Shown: in pieces, positions 7,400-14,946 of the stretch
Numbering within the stretch: position 1 is the first letter of the stretch
Layout of the letters: each line of letters begins with the position of its first letter
DNA from: JBBRMQ01 sp038230775
GTDB taxonomy: Bacteria; Acidobacteriota; Thermoanaerobaculia; Gp7-AA8
Direction: 5' to 3'
NCBI GenBank assembly: GCA_038230775.1
Contig: JBBRMQ010000017.1
Location: 1 to 32,323 of the forward strand
Length of the DNA stretch: 32,323 bases
Made by a program: the position numbers and the translations under genes
The notes under the pieces: generated by a model
Database searches by the model: none
The model's input: the letters and a program-made list of their open reading frames with translations, nothing else
What the model was told of the DNA's origin: nothing

Positions 7400-7496
7400 T
7401 CTGATCCGTTCTGATTATGCTGTTTGAGCACAGCCGCGCTTGCATTATGACAGGATCAGACGCATGCTTTATGACATAACAGCATAGAACGGAGTC
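7400..7496 (+). promoter_or_regulatory. Structured leader with mutually exclusive hairpins
   Basis: TCCGTTCT-GATT-ATGCTGTT (7405-7424) pairs with AACAGCATAGAACGGA (7478-7493), and this long stem covers part of the GGAG ribosome-binding site at 7491-7494. Alternative pairings use the same bases: TCTGATCC (7400-7407) with GGATCAGA (7453-7460), and ATGCTTTAT (7464-7472) with ATAACAGCAT (7476-7485). TTATGACA also occurs twice (7445-7452 and 7469-7476), 24 bases apart. The layout fits an on/off RNA leader or a DNA operator array upstream of the secreted repeat protein. Confidence 0.5.
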
Positions 7497-7499
7497 TTG

Positions 7500-10262
7500 A
7501 TGCGCGTCCTTGGTTGTGCCCTCGCATGCATCATCGGAATGGTCTTCACCGCGCAGGCGCGCGTCCTCTCATACGCACCCTATAGCGATCGTGCTTCCAT
7601 TCCAGCCATCCAGAGCCGACTCAATCGGCACTTCGTCCTCGCCGAACAGGCGCCGGCGCCGGCGTTCGGGACAACCGCTCCAACGGGACCGCTTGGTCCA
7701 GCTCAGGTCGTGCTGTACGACTCCAAAGGATTGGAAGAGCCTCTCGTGATCTACCCGCAGGACGGAAGCTATGCGCCTGTGATCAACGCGATCAGCCAGG
7801 AAGACGATCGCGAGATTCCGACGATCCTCATCGAGACGATCGTCGCCGGCCAGCCCGCCTGGAGGCTGACGAACGACGGCGGTAAGACGTGGATCAACGT
7901 CGCTCTTCCCGCCGTCAACCTGTTTCCCTCGAACGGCGTCGATACGGGTGGGCCTTTCGTGCGAGCGCGCTACAGCCCTCTGCTCGTCGGCACGCGTGAG
8001 ATGCCGTTCTTCGTTGCGATGAACGCCAACGGAAACGTGACTGTCTACGGCGTCACATTCGACGGGACCGTGAAGCAGCTCGTGTCGGTTCCGGTTTCTA
8101 CGGTGTCGTCGATCGCGTTGTTAGGCCGGGACGCGACGGGCTCGCGTTTGCTCGTTCAGGGCGGCAACGGCGTCTGGATCGTCGATCTCGACGGCAAGGC
8201 GACTCTCGCGGCTCCAAATGCGTTCCGCGGACTCTCGTACGGCTGGATCACGCCGGTGGGCAGCGCGTACGTCGAGCAGACCACGAGCTTCGGCAACGTC
8301 GTGCTCTTGTATACGCAGAACGGCACGGTCACGCCGGTTGCTGCGTCGTGGGATGGCGCGCCCGATGTGACTCCAACGATCAATGCCTCCTGGGTTTTCT
8401 ACGCGCTGCCGACCGCCGACTACGGAGGGGCGTGGATGATCCGCCGCGGCGGAAGCCGGCCGACGACGTTCCTTCTGCACACGCCAGCCGCAGGGGTTCA
8501 GACACAGTGGCAGGACGTCTCGGCGCCCGAGGTCGAGGCACTGCATCCGGCGCCGTCCGGGAAGAAGGTATTGATCCAGGTTCATCGCCCGCGGCAGACC
8601 ATCGACAACCTGTTGTTCAAAGATCCGGCTCTCGCCGTGTGGCACGCCGGGGACGGCGCGCCAAAGGCGTACGACGAGCTGTTTCTCAGCGAGACCCTGT
8701 CGAAGGGCTTCGTGCACCTCGATGCAGACAAAGTCGAGAGCGGTGAGCCTTTCGTGTTCGACTCCGGAGTCCCATCCAGCCTAGGTTTCGGGTCGCCTGT
8801 CTCCGCGGGTGGCGGCGGCGGTGGCGACGTTGTGCAGGAGTGGGGCGTGGTGCGCGCGTCGCTGCAGCAGAAACTGGTCCTGCCGGCTGTCGGTCGCATC
8901 ACGGGAGCCTTCGGCAGCAAGTGGGCCACGGACCTGACGCTGTACAACCCCGGAGCAAATCAAATCACTGTGACTCTGACGTTCGCTCCGAGCGGTACGA
9001 CCTCACCACGGATGGCTCCGGTCGCGCTGAATCCGCGACAGATCCGTCTGATCACCGATGTGATCGATACATTGTTCGGCGCCGACAACACCACGGGCGC
9101 TCTGTTCGTTACGCCGCCCGCCGGTATCAGCATGAACGTCACCGCACGGACGTACACCACGAGAGCACAGGGAACCTACGGCTTCACCAAGAACGGCGTC
9201 GACTTTCTCAACGCCGCCGGCCCTCGATTTCCGCTGACATTCTCGGGCGTGTTCCAGGGTGCGAGCTACCGGACGAATCTGACGATCGCGGATGTCTCCG
9301 GGCGCGGGACAACGGTGAACGCGAGCGGAGCGGGACCCTACGGCCAGATGACGACGACCGGGATGCTCTTCAACGCCGTTCCGAACGGGCAACAACAATT
9401 CAACTTCCTTGGCTTGACGCTGGGAGTGGGAAACGACACCGGCGCGCTGATCCTCCAACCGAGTCGCGGCGAGGCCATCGCCTCGGTATTCGTCGTCGAC
9501 AACCGCACGAATGACCCCACCTTTTTTCCGCCCGACATCCCCGCGTCTGTGGTGCGCGTCATCCCCGCGATCGGCCATCTCGACGGCGCGAACGGATCGA
9601 AGTTCCGCAGCGATCTCTTTCTGTACAACAACTCGCCCGTCGCGAAGCTGGTCACTCTGCAGGCGAAGTCGTGGGACGTCCCGGAGAGTCCGGCGTTCCT
9701 TCCGCTGACGCTTTTGCCGTATGAAGCGCGTGTCATTCGAGACGTGCTTCTGACGGCCTTCGGGAAGACGGGCATCGCGCGCCTTCGATTCGTCGCCCAG
9801 GGGTCGGCGACCGACGCGAGCGTGCGGGTGACCTCGCGCACGTACACCGTCAATTCCGATGGCGGCACCTACGGCTTCCTGATGCCGCCGCTGAACAGTT
9901 TCCAAAGCGCCGCTGCGGGGGACACGCTCGAGATTCTCGGTGCGGCTCTCGATCCGCAGTTCCGCACCAATCTCGGCCTGGTCGAGTTGAGCGCGTTTCC
10001 GAATCAGACAGCGGCGCGTGCCCGCGTTGAGATCATCGACGATGCCGGCGCCTCGCTCGACAGCTTCGAAGTGGCGGTGCCGTCCGCGGGCGGGATGCAG
10101 ATCAACGACCTCTTCCACGCCCGCGGCCTGCCCGACAGCGGCAAACCGGTTCTGATTCGAGTGACGACCATCCAGGGATCGATCGGCGCGTACGGAGCGT
10201 TCGTCGACAACCGTACGAATGACCCGGCGTACGTCGCGGCGAACCTCGCGGCGAGAAACTGA
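7500..10262 (+). CDS. Large secreted protein with internal repeat domains
   Basis: A 920-residue exported protein of unknown function. Residues 1-21 form a signal peptide. The first half (about 30-430) looks like a beta-propeller or sialidase-like fold and has one Asp-box, TNDGGKTW. From about residue 450 come repeated beta domains: the pattern GRITGAFGSKWATDLTLYNP recurs as GHLDGANGSKFRSDLFLYNN, RTYTTRAQGTYGF recurs as RTYTVNSDGGTYGF, and VVDNRTNDP occurs twice. A Gly-rich linker (about 440-446) separates the two halves. The ATG at 7500 is preferred over the overlapping TTG at 7497 because GGAG is then 5 bases upstream. Such proteins may be surface or adhesion factors, but this is only a guess from the layout. 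Confidence 0.85.
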   Translation: MRVLGCALACIIGMVFTAQARVLSYAPYSDRASIPAIQSRLNRHFVLAEQAPAPAFGTTAPTGPLGPAQVVLYDSKGLEEPLVIYPQDGSYAPVINAISQEDDREIPTILIETIVAGQPAWRLTNDGGKTWINVALPAVNLFPSNGVDTGGPFVRARYSPLLVGTREMPFFVAMNANGNVTVYGVTFDGTVKQLVSVPVSTVSSIALLGRDATGSRLLVQGGNGVWIVDLDGKATLAAPNAFRGLSYGWITPVGSAYVEQTTSFGNVVLLYTQNGTVTPVAASWDGAPDVTPTINASWVFYALPTADYGGAWMIRRGGSRPTTFLLHTPAAGVQTQWQDVSAPEVEALHPAPSGKKVLIQVHRPRQTIDNLLFKDPALAVWHAGDGAPKAYDELFLSETLSKGFVHLDADKVESGEPFVFDSGVPSSLGFGSPVSAGGGGGGDVVQEWGVVRASLQQKLVLPAVGRITGAFGSKWATDLTLYNPGANQITVTLTFAPSGTTSPRMAPVALNPRQIRLITDVIDTLFGADNTTGALFVTPPAGISMNVTARTYTTRAQGTYGFTKNGVDFLNAAGPRFPLTFSGVFQGASYRTNLTIADVSGRGTTVNASGAGPYGQMTTTGMLFNAVPNGQQQFNFLGLTLGVGNDTGALILQPSRGEAIASVFVVDNRTNDPTFFPPDIPASVVRVIPAIGHLDGANGSKFRSDLFLYNNSPVAKLVTLQAKSWDVPESPAFLPLTLLPYEARVIRDVLLTAFGKTGIARLRFVAQGSATDASVRVTSRTYTVNSDGGTYGFLMPPLNSFQSAAAGDTLEILGAALDPQFRTNLGLVELSAFPNQTAARARVEIIDDAGASLDSFEVAVPSAGGMQINDLFHARGLPDSGKPVLIRVTTIQGSIGAYGAFVDNRTNDPAYVAANLAARN

Positions 10263-10323
10263 TGCGGGGCCAGGGAAGCTCTGCACAAGCAACGTCGCAG
10301 CGCGCTGACAGGGCTTGGCCCGT

Positions 10324-10436
10324 GTCATCCCGACGCTGAGCGAAGCGAAGGGGAGGGACCGGTGTGGGCGGGCGGCTCGATGCTCGTCCTTCGCACCGCC
10401 CTACCCACACCGCTCCCTCGCTACGCTCGGGATGAC
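10324..10436. repeat. Palindromic repeat type D, copy 1
   Basis: The left arm begins GTCATCCCGA and carries GGGACCGGTGTGGG; the right arm ends CTACGCTCGGGATGAC. The same arms occur as a perfect 34-bp pair at 18639-18729. In this copy the left arm has diverged (extra CTGAGCGAAGCGAAGG). It sits between the convergent ends of the secreted repeat protein and the PLP lyase, where a two-way terminator role is possible. The remainder of 10263-10476 shows nothing else. Confidence 0.88.
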
Positions 10437-10476
10437 ATTCACCCAGCTTGGGAACTCGCCCCGTGTGCAGAGGTTC

Positions 10477-11424
10477 CTAGGTCACGAGCTCGGCGAACTT
10501 CTTGAGGTCGATGTTGCCACCGGAGATCACGGCGACGATCGGGCCCGGCTCCGACTTGCGCAGCGCCGCCGCCACCGCGAGAGCGCCCGCTCCCTCCGCA
10601 ATGACGCGCGTCTTTTCCGCAACGAGCCGCATCGCCTTCTTCACTTCGTCGAGGGTGACGACGATCGATCCATCGACGATGCCGTTCATGCGCTCCCACA
10701 TGCGCGGAAAGATGCTCTTGCCGCCGGCGCCGTCGACGAACGACGCCTGCCATCCCGAAAACACCTGCGCCGAATTTTTCTCGAACGACAGCGCGCCGGG
10801 CGCCGCCGTCTCCGGCTCCGCGCCGATGATCCGCACCTTCGGCGCCATCTGACGCACCGCGCTGCCGATGCCGGAGATCAGTCCTCCGCCCCCGATGGCC
10901 GCGATGATCGTCTTCACCTCGGGCAGATCCTCCAGGATCTCCAGTCCGAGCGTGGCGTTGCCGGCGATGAAGTCGTGCTCGTCGAACGGATGCACGAACG
11001 CGCCTTCCACGCCGGGAAACTCGCGGCTCTCCATCGCCTGCCAGCACGCGTCGAACGGAGCCTTCACGATGCGCGCACCGAGGTTGCGCATGCGTTCGAC
11101 TTTCGTGTCGGGGGCGGTCTCGATCGTCACCACGGTGCACGGAATGCCCGCGGACCGCGCGGCGTATGCCACACCTTGCCCCGCGTTGCCCGCGCTGATC
11201 GTCCACACACCCTTCTTCCGTTCGCTGTCGGAGAGAAGCGCCACCGCATTCGCCGCGCCGCGAATCTTGAACGCGTTGATCGGCTGCAGATTCTCGAGCT
11301 TGAGATAGATGTCGTCCTGCAGTTTGACGAGCGGCGTTCGCAGGATGACGTCCTTGATCCGTTCGCGCGCGGCGCGGATCTCATCGAGCGTGACCCGGCG
11401 GACGGGCGGGGCGGCGACTGGCAT
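10477..11424 (-). CDS. Threonine/serine dehydratase-like PLP enzyme
   Basis: A 315-residue fold-type II pyridoxal-phosphate enzyme, most like catabolic threonine/serine ammonia-lyases. The PLP lysine is Lys53 in NAFKIRGAAN (usual SFKxRGA), the SAGNAGQGVAYAA loop holds the cofactor, and the glycine-rich IAAIGGGGLISG phosphate loop and the late SGGNIDLKK motif are present. There is no C-terminal ACT-like regulatory domain, so it is not the biosynthetic IlvA type. It would deaminate Thr or Ser, or possibly act as a racemase. The ATG at 11424 is supported by a TACAAT box only 6 bases upstream; the frame is open for 61 more codons but those codons look non-coding. Confidence 0.85.
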   Translation of the reverse strand: MPVAAPPVRRVTLDEIRAARERIKDVILRTPLVKLQDDIYLKLENLQPINAFKIRGAANAVALLSDSERKKGVWTISAGNAGQGVAYAARSAGIPCTVVTIETAPDTKVERMRNLGARIVKAPFDACWQAMESREFPGVEGAFVHPFDEHDFIAGNATLGLEILEDLPEVKTIIAAIGGGGLISGIGSAVRQMAPKVRIIGAEPETAAPGALSFEKNSAQVFSGWQASFVDGAGGKSIFPRMWERMNGIVDGSIVVTLDEVKKAMRLVAEKTRVIAEGAGALAVAAALRKSEPGPIVAVISGGNIDLKKFAELVT

Positions 11425-11430
11425 ACGCGG

Positions 11431-11436
11431 ATTGTA
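11431..11436 (-). promoter_or_regulatory. TACAAT -10 box, leaderless start of the PLP lyase
   Basis: TACAAT on the minus strand is followed by 6 bases and then the ATG at 11424. With normal start-site spacing the transcript would begin at the start codon itself. No Shine-Dalgarno is present. Confidence 0.6.
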
Positions 11437-11519
11437 TTCGGTCGGCTCTAGCGCAGCGACGACGCGCCCCATGACAGCACATGAAAATCCTTCGGCACGT
11501 CTCGTGCTCCAATGCCCGC

Positions 11520-12218
11520 ATGGAACTTCCACACACCAATCCGGAAATTGGCTACACCAACGTCGGCAGCCCCGAACGCTGGTTCTCTGTGATCGCCGGC
11601 GCCGCACTCGCGGCCTACGGCCTTACGCGGCGCTCCCTTGTCGGACTGGCTGCCGCGGGTGCCGGCGGCGCGCTCGTCTGGCGCGGCGCGACCGGGCACT
11701 GCCCCATCTACGACTCCCTCGGCATCTCCACCGTGGAAGAGGCCGCAGGCAACAACGTCAGCGTCCGTTACGGCCGAGGCATGCGCGTGGAGAAATACGT
11801 CACCGTCAACGCCAAGCTCGAAAAGGTGTACGCGTTCTGGCGCAATTTCGAGAACCTGCCGCGGTTCATGTCGCATCTGCAGTCGGTGACAGTGATCGAC
11901 GACAAGCGCTCGCACTGGTGCACGAAAGGTCCCGCGGGACTGGACGCCGAATGGGACGCGGAGATCATCAACGAAGTACCGAACGCACTCATCGGATGGC
12001 GGTCGGTTGACGACTCGAATGTCAACAACGCAGGCTCGGTGCATTTCACATCGACACCGCGAGGGACGGATGTAAAGGTCATCCTTCGTTACGACCCACC
12101 GGCGGGGCGCGCGGGCGCGGCGCTGGCGAAGATCTTCGGTGAGGATCCCGATCGTCAGGTGCAGGAAGACCTGCTCACGTTCAAGCGACTGATGGAGGCC
12201 GGCGCGACGCAGCCGTGA
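11520..12218 (+). CDS. Membrane-anchored SRPBCC (polyketide-cyclase-like) protein
   Basis: A 232-residue two-part protein. The N-terminal about 70 residues (NVGSPERWFSVIAGAALAAY, then VGLAAAGAGGALVWRG) form two short hydrophobic segments of the DUF2892/YgaP type. From about residue 82 a START/SRPBCC-type domain follows (VEKYVTVNAKLEKVYAFWRN, FMSHLQSV, GWRSVDDS), a fold that binds hydrophobic ligands. Its role is unknown. The ATG at 11520 is preferred because homolog-like sequence starts there and TCCAAT lies 6 bases upstream; an ATG at 11481 would add 13 residues. The 3' end overlaps the convergent rlmA gene by 38 bases. Confidence 0.82.
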   Translation: MELPHTNPEIGYTNVGSPERWFSVIAGAALAAYGLTRRSLVGLAAAGAGGALVWRGATGHCPIYDSLGISTVEEAAGNNVSVRYGRGMRVEKYVTVNAKLEKVYAFWRNFENLPRFMSHLQSVTVIDDKRSHWCTKGPAGLDAEWDAEIINEVPNALIGWRSVDDSNVNNAGSVHFTSTPRGTDVKVILRYDPPAGRAGAALAKIFGEDPDRQVQEDLLTFKRLMEAGATQP

Positions 12219-12963
12219 ATCGCAGGACGTCGAGGCTCAGCGTGACGCGCGCCGCACCGGCCGCGCGCGGACGATACGTCGCGGCGAGAATGTCGCTCGC
12301 CGATTGTTCGTCGAGGTCGGCGCGCGTCGTCACCCGTTTCTGATCGGCGAGGTCGAATTCCGCGGCGAACGATTCGATCGTGCGCGAGACCCGATCGCGA
12401 TTTGGCCGCCCACGCAGCTCGACGAGATCGTCGGGCGCCGCGATGGCAACCACCAGCTCCCCGCCATCCCTCAGCAGACGGCGGAACTCCGTCACGTTCA
12501 ACCGGCCCGTAATCGACATCACCGTGTCGAACGACGCGTCGGCATACGGGATGAACCGGTCAGCGTTTGACACGATCCATTCGCACTGCGGATAGCGTCG
12601 CGCAGCGAGCTCGATCGCCGCGGTCGAGATGTCGACCCCGCACCCGCGGCCGATGGAGCCGAGGTAGTAGCCTTCGCCGCAGCCGGCGTCGAGGATCTCC
12701 GCGCCGACGATCATCTCCCGGATTGCGCCTAACAGCGGCGCGGCGGTTCCGCGGTCCAGAAATCGCCGGCGGGCGGCGACCGCTTCGGCACGATCGCCCG
12801 GCACCGCAGCGCGCCGATCCTGCGGCTGCAACAGATTCACGTAGCCGCTGCGCGCGACGTCGAACGCATGGCCGTTCGCACAAGCGAGTTGCGATCCCTC
12901 CCGCGCAAGTGGCTGATGACACGTCCGGACGGTGCACAAAAGCTGCGGCGCCAAGCGTGACAA
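12181..12963 (-). CDS. rlmA: 23S rRNA (guanine-N1)-methyltransferase RlmA family
   Basis: A 260-residue SAM-dependent methyltransferase. The N-terminal zinc module shows C10-TVRT-C15-HQPL, then C-ANGHAFD and the highly typical ARSGYVNLL. PGDRAEAVAARRRFLDRG follows, and the SAM-binding site is ILDAGCGEGYY. These fit RlmA, which methylates G745 (or G748 in related types) in 23S rRNA. The first zinc Cys pair is spaced CX4C instead of the usual CX2C. The TTG start at 12963 is the last possible one before the divergent K+ channel promoter. The frame stays open to 13845, but that part is antisense to the channel gene. The promoters of the two divergent genes must overlap. Confidence 0.9.
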   Translation of the reverse strand: MSRLAPQLLCTVRTCHQPLAREGSQLACANGHAFDVARSGYVNLLQPQDRRAAVPGDRAEAVAARRRFLDRGTAAPLLGAIREMIVGAEILDAGCGEGYYLGSIGRGCGVDISTAAIELAARRYPQCEWIVSNADRFIPYADASFDTVMSITGRLNVTEFRRLLRDGGELVVAIAAPDDLVELRGRPNRDRVSRTIESFAAEFDLADQKRVTTRADLDEQSASDILAATYRPRAAGAARVTLSLDVLRFTAASRRPPSVA

Positions 12964-12965
12964 CC

Positions 12966-12971
12966 TACAAT
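12966..12971 (+). promoter_or_regulatory. TACAAT -10 box, leaderless start of the K+ channel
   Basis: TACAAT is followed by 7 bases and then the ATG at 12979, so the transcript probably begins at or next to the start codon. The box overlaps the alternative ATG at 12970, which argues that 12979 is the true start. It abuts the TTG start of divergent rlmA at 12963. Confidence 0.65.
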
Positions 12972-12978
12972 GAAACGC

Positions 12979-14586
12979 ATGCGCCGCTCCACCCGCCGCC
13001 TGATCGCTCTGGCGGCCGGTCTTGTCGCCTTCGTCGTTGGCTCCGCCCTGCTTTATCAGGCCGGCATGGCTCGTCTCGAGGGACACCCGCGCTCGTTCTG
13101 GGACTCCTTCGAATGGGCCGCGGAAACGCTGAGCACCACCGGCTACGGTGCCGACAGCCACTGGTCGCATCCGGCCATGGTGATCCTCGTCGTGGCCGTG
13201 CAGTTCGTCGGCGTCTTCCTCTTTTTCCTCGTCGTGCCGATCTTCATGATCCCGTTTCTCGAGGAACGATTTGAGGAGAAGCTGCCGCGCACCGCTGGCA
13301 AAATCACCGATCACGTGATCGTCTATCGCTACGGCCCGGCGGTTGAGAGCCTGCTGCAGAAGCTTGGGGACAGCGGCGTCGCATCGATCGTGATCGAGAC
13401 CGACGAGGCCGCAGCCCGCTCGGTGCTGGAGCACAAACAGCGCGTTTTGTTCAGCCGCGCCGAGGAGGATGCGCTCGACTCGTGCCGGTTGTTGGAGGCG
13501 CGAGCGCTGGTGGCCAACGCCAAAGACGAGGAGAACGCGGCCATCATCCTCCGCGCACGCCAGATGGGATTCAAGGGAGACGTCGTCGCGCTGGTCGAAG
13601 AACCGGCGCATCGCCGCCCGATGGAGCTCGCCGGCGCGACCGCGGCCTACACGCCGCGGCACATCATCGCCGCCGCGCTCGCCGCACACGCCAGCGATCA
13701 GATCAGCCCACGACTGGCCGGCGTCGAAGCGCTGCCCGGACTCGAGCGACGCGAAGTGCGCGTTCCGTTCCCGAGCGTGACGGCCGGAAAGACGCTGGGC
13801 GAGGCCGCCATCGGCGAGCGCTCCGGCGCGATCGTCGTCGGCCAATGGACGCGCAGCCGGCTGCTCTCACGCTGCAACGCCGCCATGCGCATCGAGCCCG
13901 GCGCCCGCCTCGAGCTCCTCGGCACCCGCGACGCGCTGGATCGAGCGACGGCGGCCATCGGCGGAACGTTCTTGCGCACCAGCGGCCCCGTGATCATCGC
14001 CGGATTCGGTGAGGTCGGCCGCAAGGTTCACGAGCTGCTGACCGACGTCGGAGAACAGGTGCGGGTCATCGAGCGACAACAGGGTGCTGGCGTCGATCTC
14101 GTCGGCAATGTCCTCGACCCCGCGATTCTCGAGCAGGGCGGCATCGCGGCCGCGCGGGTCGTCGTCCTCGCACTCAACACGGATGACGCGACGCTTTTCG
14201 CAACCGTAATGATTCGCGATCTCGCGCCCGACATCCCGGTCATCGCACGCGTCAACCACGAGCGCAATGTGGAGAACATCTACCGCGCCGGCGCGGACTA
14301 CGCTCTGTCGATCAGCGATATCTCCGGTGAGATGCTCTACACGCGGCTGTTAGGCCGCAGTGCACGCAGCCGCGAGGAGCATCGATCCATCACGCACGTG
14401 CCCGTCTCCACCGCGGCCGGCCGCACGCTGCGCCAGTCGGGCATCCGCGAGCACGGCTGTTCCGCGGTCGCCCTGCGCCGGAACGGCAACCTGTTGATGG
14501 ACATGACGGCATCGACCGTTCTCCAGGCCGGCGACGAGCTCTACATCTGTGGCACGATCGAGGCATTCCGGGATATCTCTCTGTAA
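12979..14586 (+). CDS. Two-TM potassium channel with tandem RCK domains
   Basis: A 535-residue potassium channel subunit. TM1 is at about 8-28, a pore helix and selectivity filter TTGYG at 53-57 (canonical TVGYG), and TM2 at about 66-88. The first RCK domain (about 100-320) has a degenerate nucleotide site (IVYRYGPAVESL) and a TrkA-C part (KTLGEAAIGERSGAIVVG). The second (about 330-535) has the intact Rossmann motif VIIAGFGEVGRK, a following acidic residue, and its own TrkA-C part. Such channels are gated by nucleotide or ion binding to the RCK ring at the inner membrane. The ATG at 12979 is chosen on the -10 spacing; 12970 would add three residues. Confidence 0.92.
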   Translation: MRRSTRRLIALAAGLVAFVVGSALLYQAGMARLEGHPRSFWDSFEWAAETLSTTGYGADSHWSHPAMVILVVAVQFVGVFLFFLVVPIFMIPFLEERFEEKLPRTAGKITDHVIVYRYGPAVESLLQKLGDSGVASIVIETDEAAARSVLEHKQRVLFSRAEEDALDSCRLLEARALVANAKDEENAAIILRARQMGFKGDVVALVEEPAHRRPMELAGATAAYTPRHIIAAALAAHASDQISPRLAGVEALPGLERREVRVPFPSVTAGKTLGEAAIGERSGAIVVGQWTRSRLLSRCNAAMRIEPGARLELLGTRDALDRATAAIGGTFLRTSGPVIIAGFGEVGRKVHELLTDVGEQVRVIERQQGAGVDLVGNVLDPAILEQGGIAAARVVVLALNTDDATLFATVMIRDLAPDIPVIARVNHERNVENIYRAGADYALSISDISGEMLYTRLLGRSARSREEHRSITHVPVSTAAGRTLRQSGIREHGCSAVALRRNGNLLMDMTASTVLQAGDELYICGTIEAFRDISL

Positions 14587-14601
14587 CGACAGGAGAACGT
14601 C

Positions 14602-14874
14602 ATGGCCACGAGCGATTCCAATCAGATGATCAAGCGCCTCATCCCGCCGCTGGCGCTCTGGATCGCATCGAAGCTTCTGCAGACCCGCAAGGTGAAAGGT
14701 GCGCTCGACGAAGTCGATTCGTACACCTACATCGGCAAGCGCAAAGCGGCGCGCGCGGTGAAGCGCGCCGGCAGGAACGCGGTCAAGAATTCGACCTGGC
14801 TGGCGGCATCCGCGGCGGCGTTCGCGGTGGGAATCGGATTGATGGTGAAGGCCGGCAGCAAACCGAAGCCGTAA
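14602..14874 (+). CDS. Small membrane protein of unknown function
   Basis: A 90-residue protein with a clear AGGAG six bases before its ATG and only 15 bases after the channel stop, so very likely co-transcribed with the K+ channel. It has a weakly hydrophobic N-terminal segment (about 10-27), a strongly basic middle (GKRKAARAVKRAGRNAVK, about 46-63) and a hydrophobic C-terminal segment (about 66-84). It has no family I recognise. A role as a channel accessory is possible from its position but has no direct support. Confidence 0.7.
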   Translation: MATSDSNQMIKRLIPPLALWIASKLLQTRKVKGALDEVDSYTYIGKRKAARAVKRAGRNAVKNSTWLAASAAAFAVGIGLMVKAGSKPKP

Positions 14875-14894
14875 TCCGTGCGGCGCCAGCCGAG

Positions 14895-14946
14895 GTGTGG
14901 GGCCAGCCCTCCGGCTGGCCGGCCAGTCAGAGGACTGGCCCCACAC
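14895..14946. repeat. Double-hairpin palindrome type E, copy 1
   Basis: The outer arms GTGTGGGGCCAG (14895-14906) and CTGGCCCCACAC (14935-14946) are perfect complements. Inside are two small hairpins, CCAGCCCTCCGGCTGG and CCAGTCAGAGGACTGG. The same layout (TGTGG, hairpin, hairpin, CCACA) is seen at 30721-30778. It supplies the stop codon and last residues of the convergent phosphatase gene. Confidence 0.88.

Noticed and set aside
9003..10328. 441-codon minus-strand frame opposite the secreted repeat protein
   Set aside because: Arg/Glu-rich antisense shadow with no motif, typical of GC-rich genes.
12964..13845. Upstream extension of the rlmA frame by nearly 300 codons
   Set aside because: It is antisense to the K+ channel gene, has no family match by eye, and rlmA has a complete domain starting at 12963.
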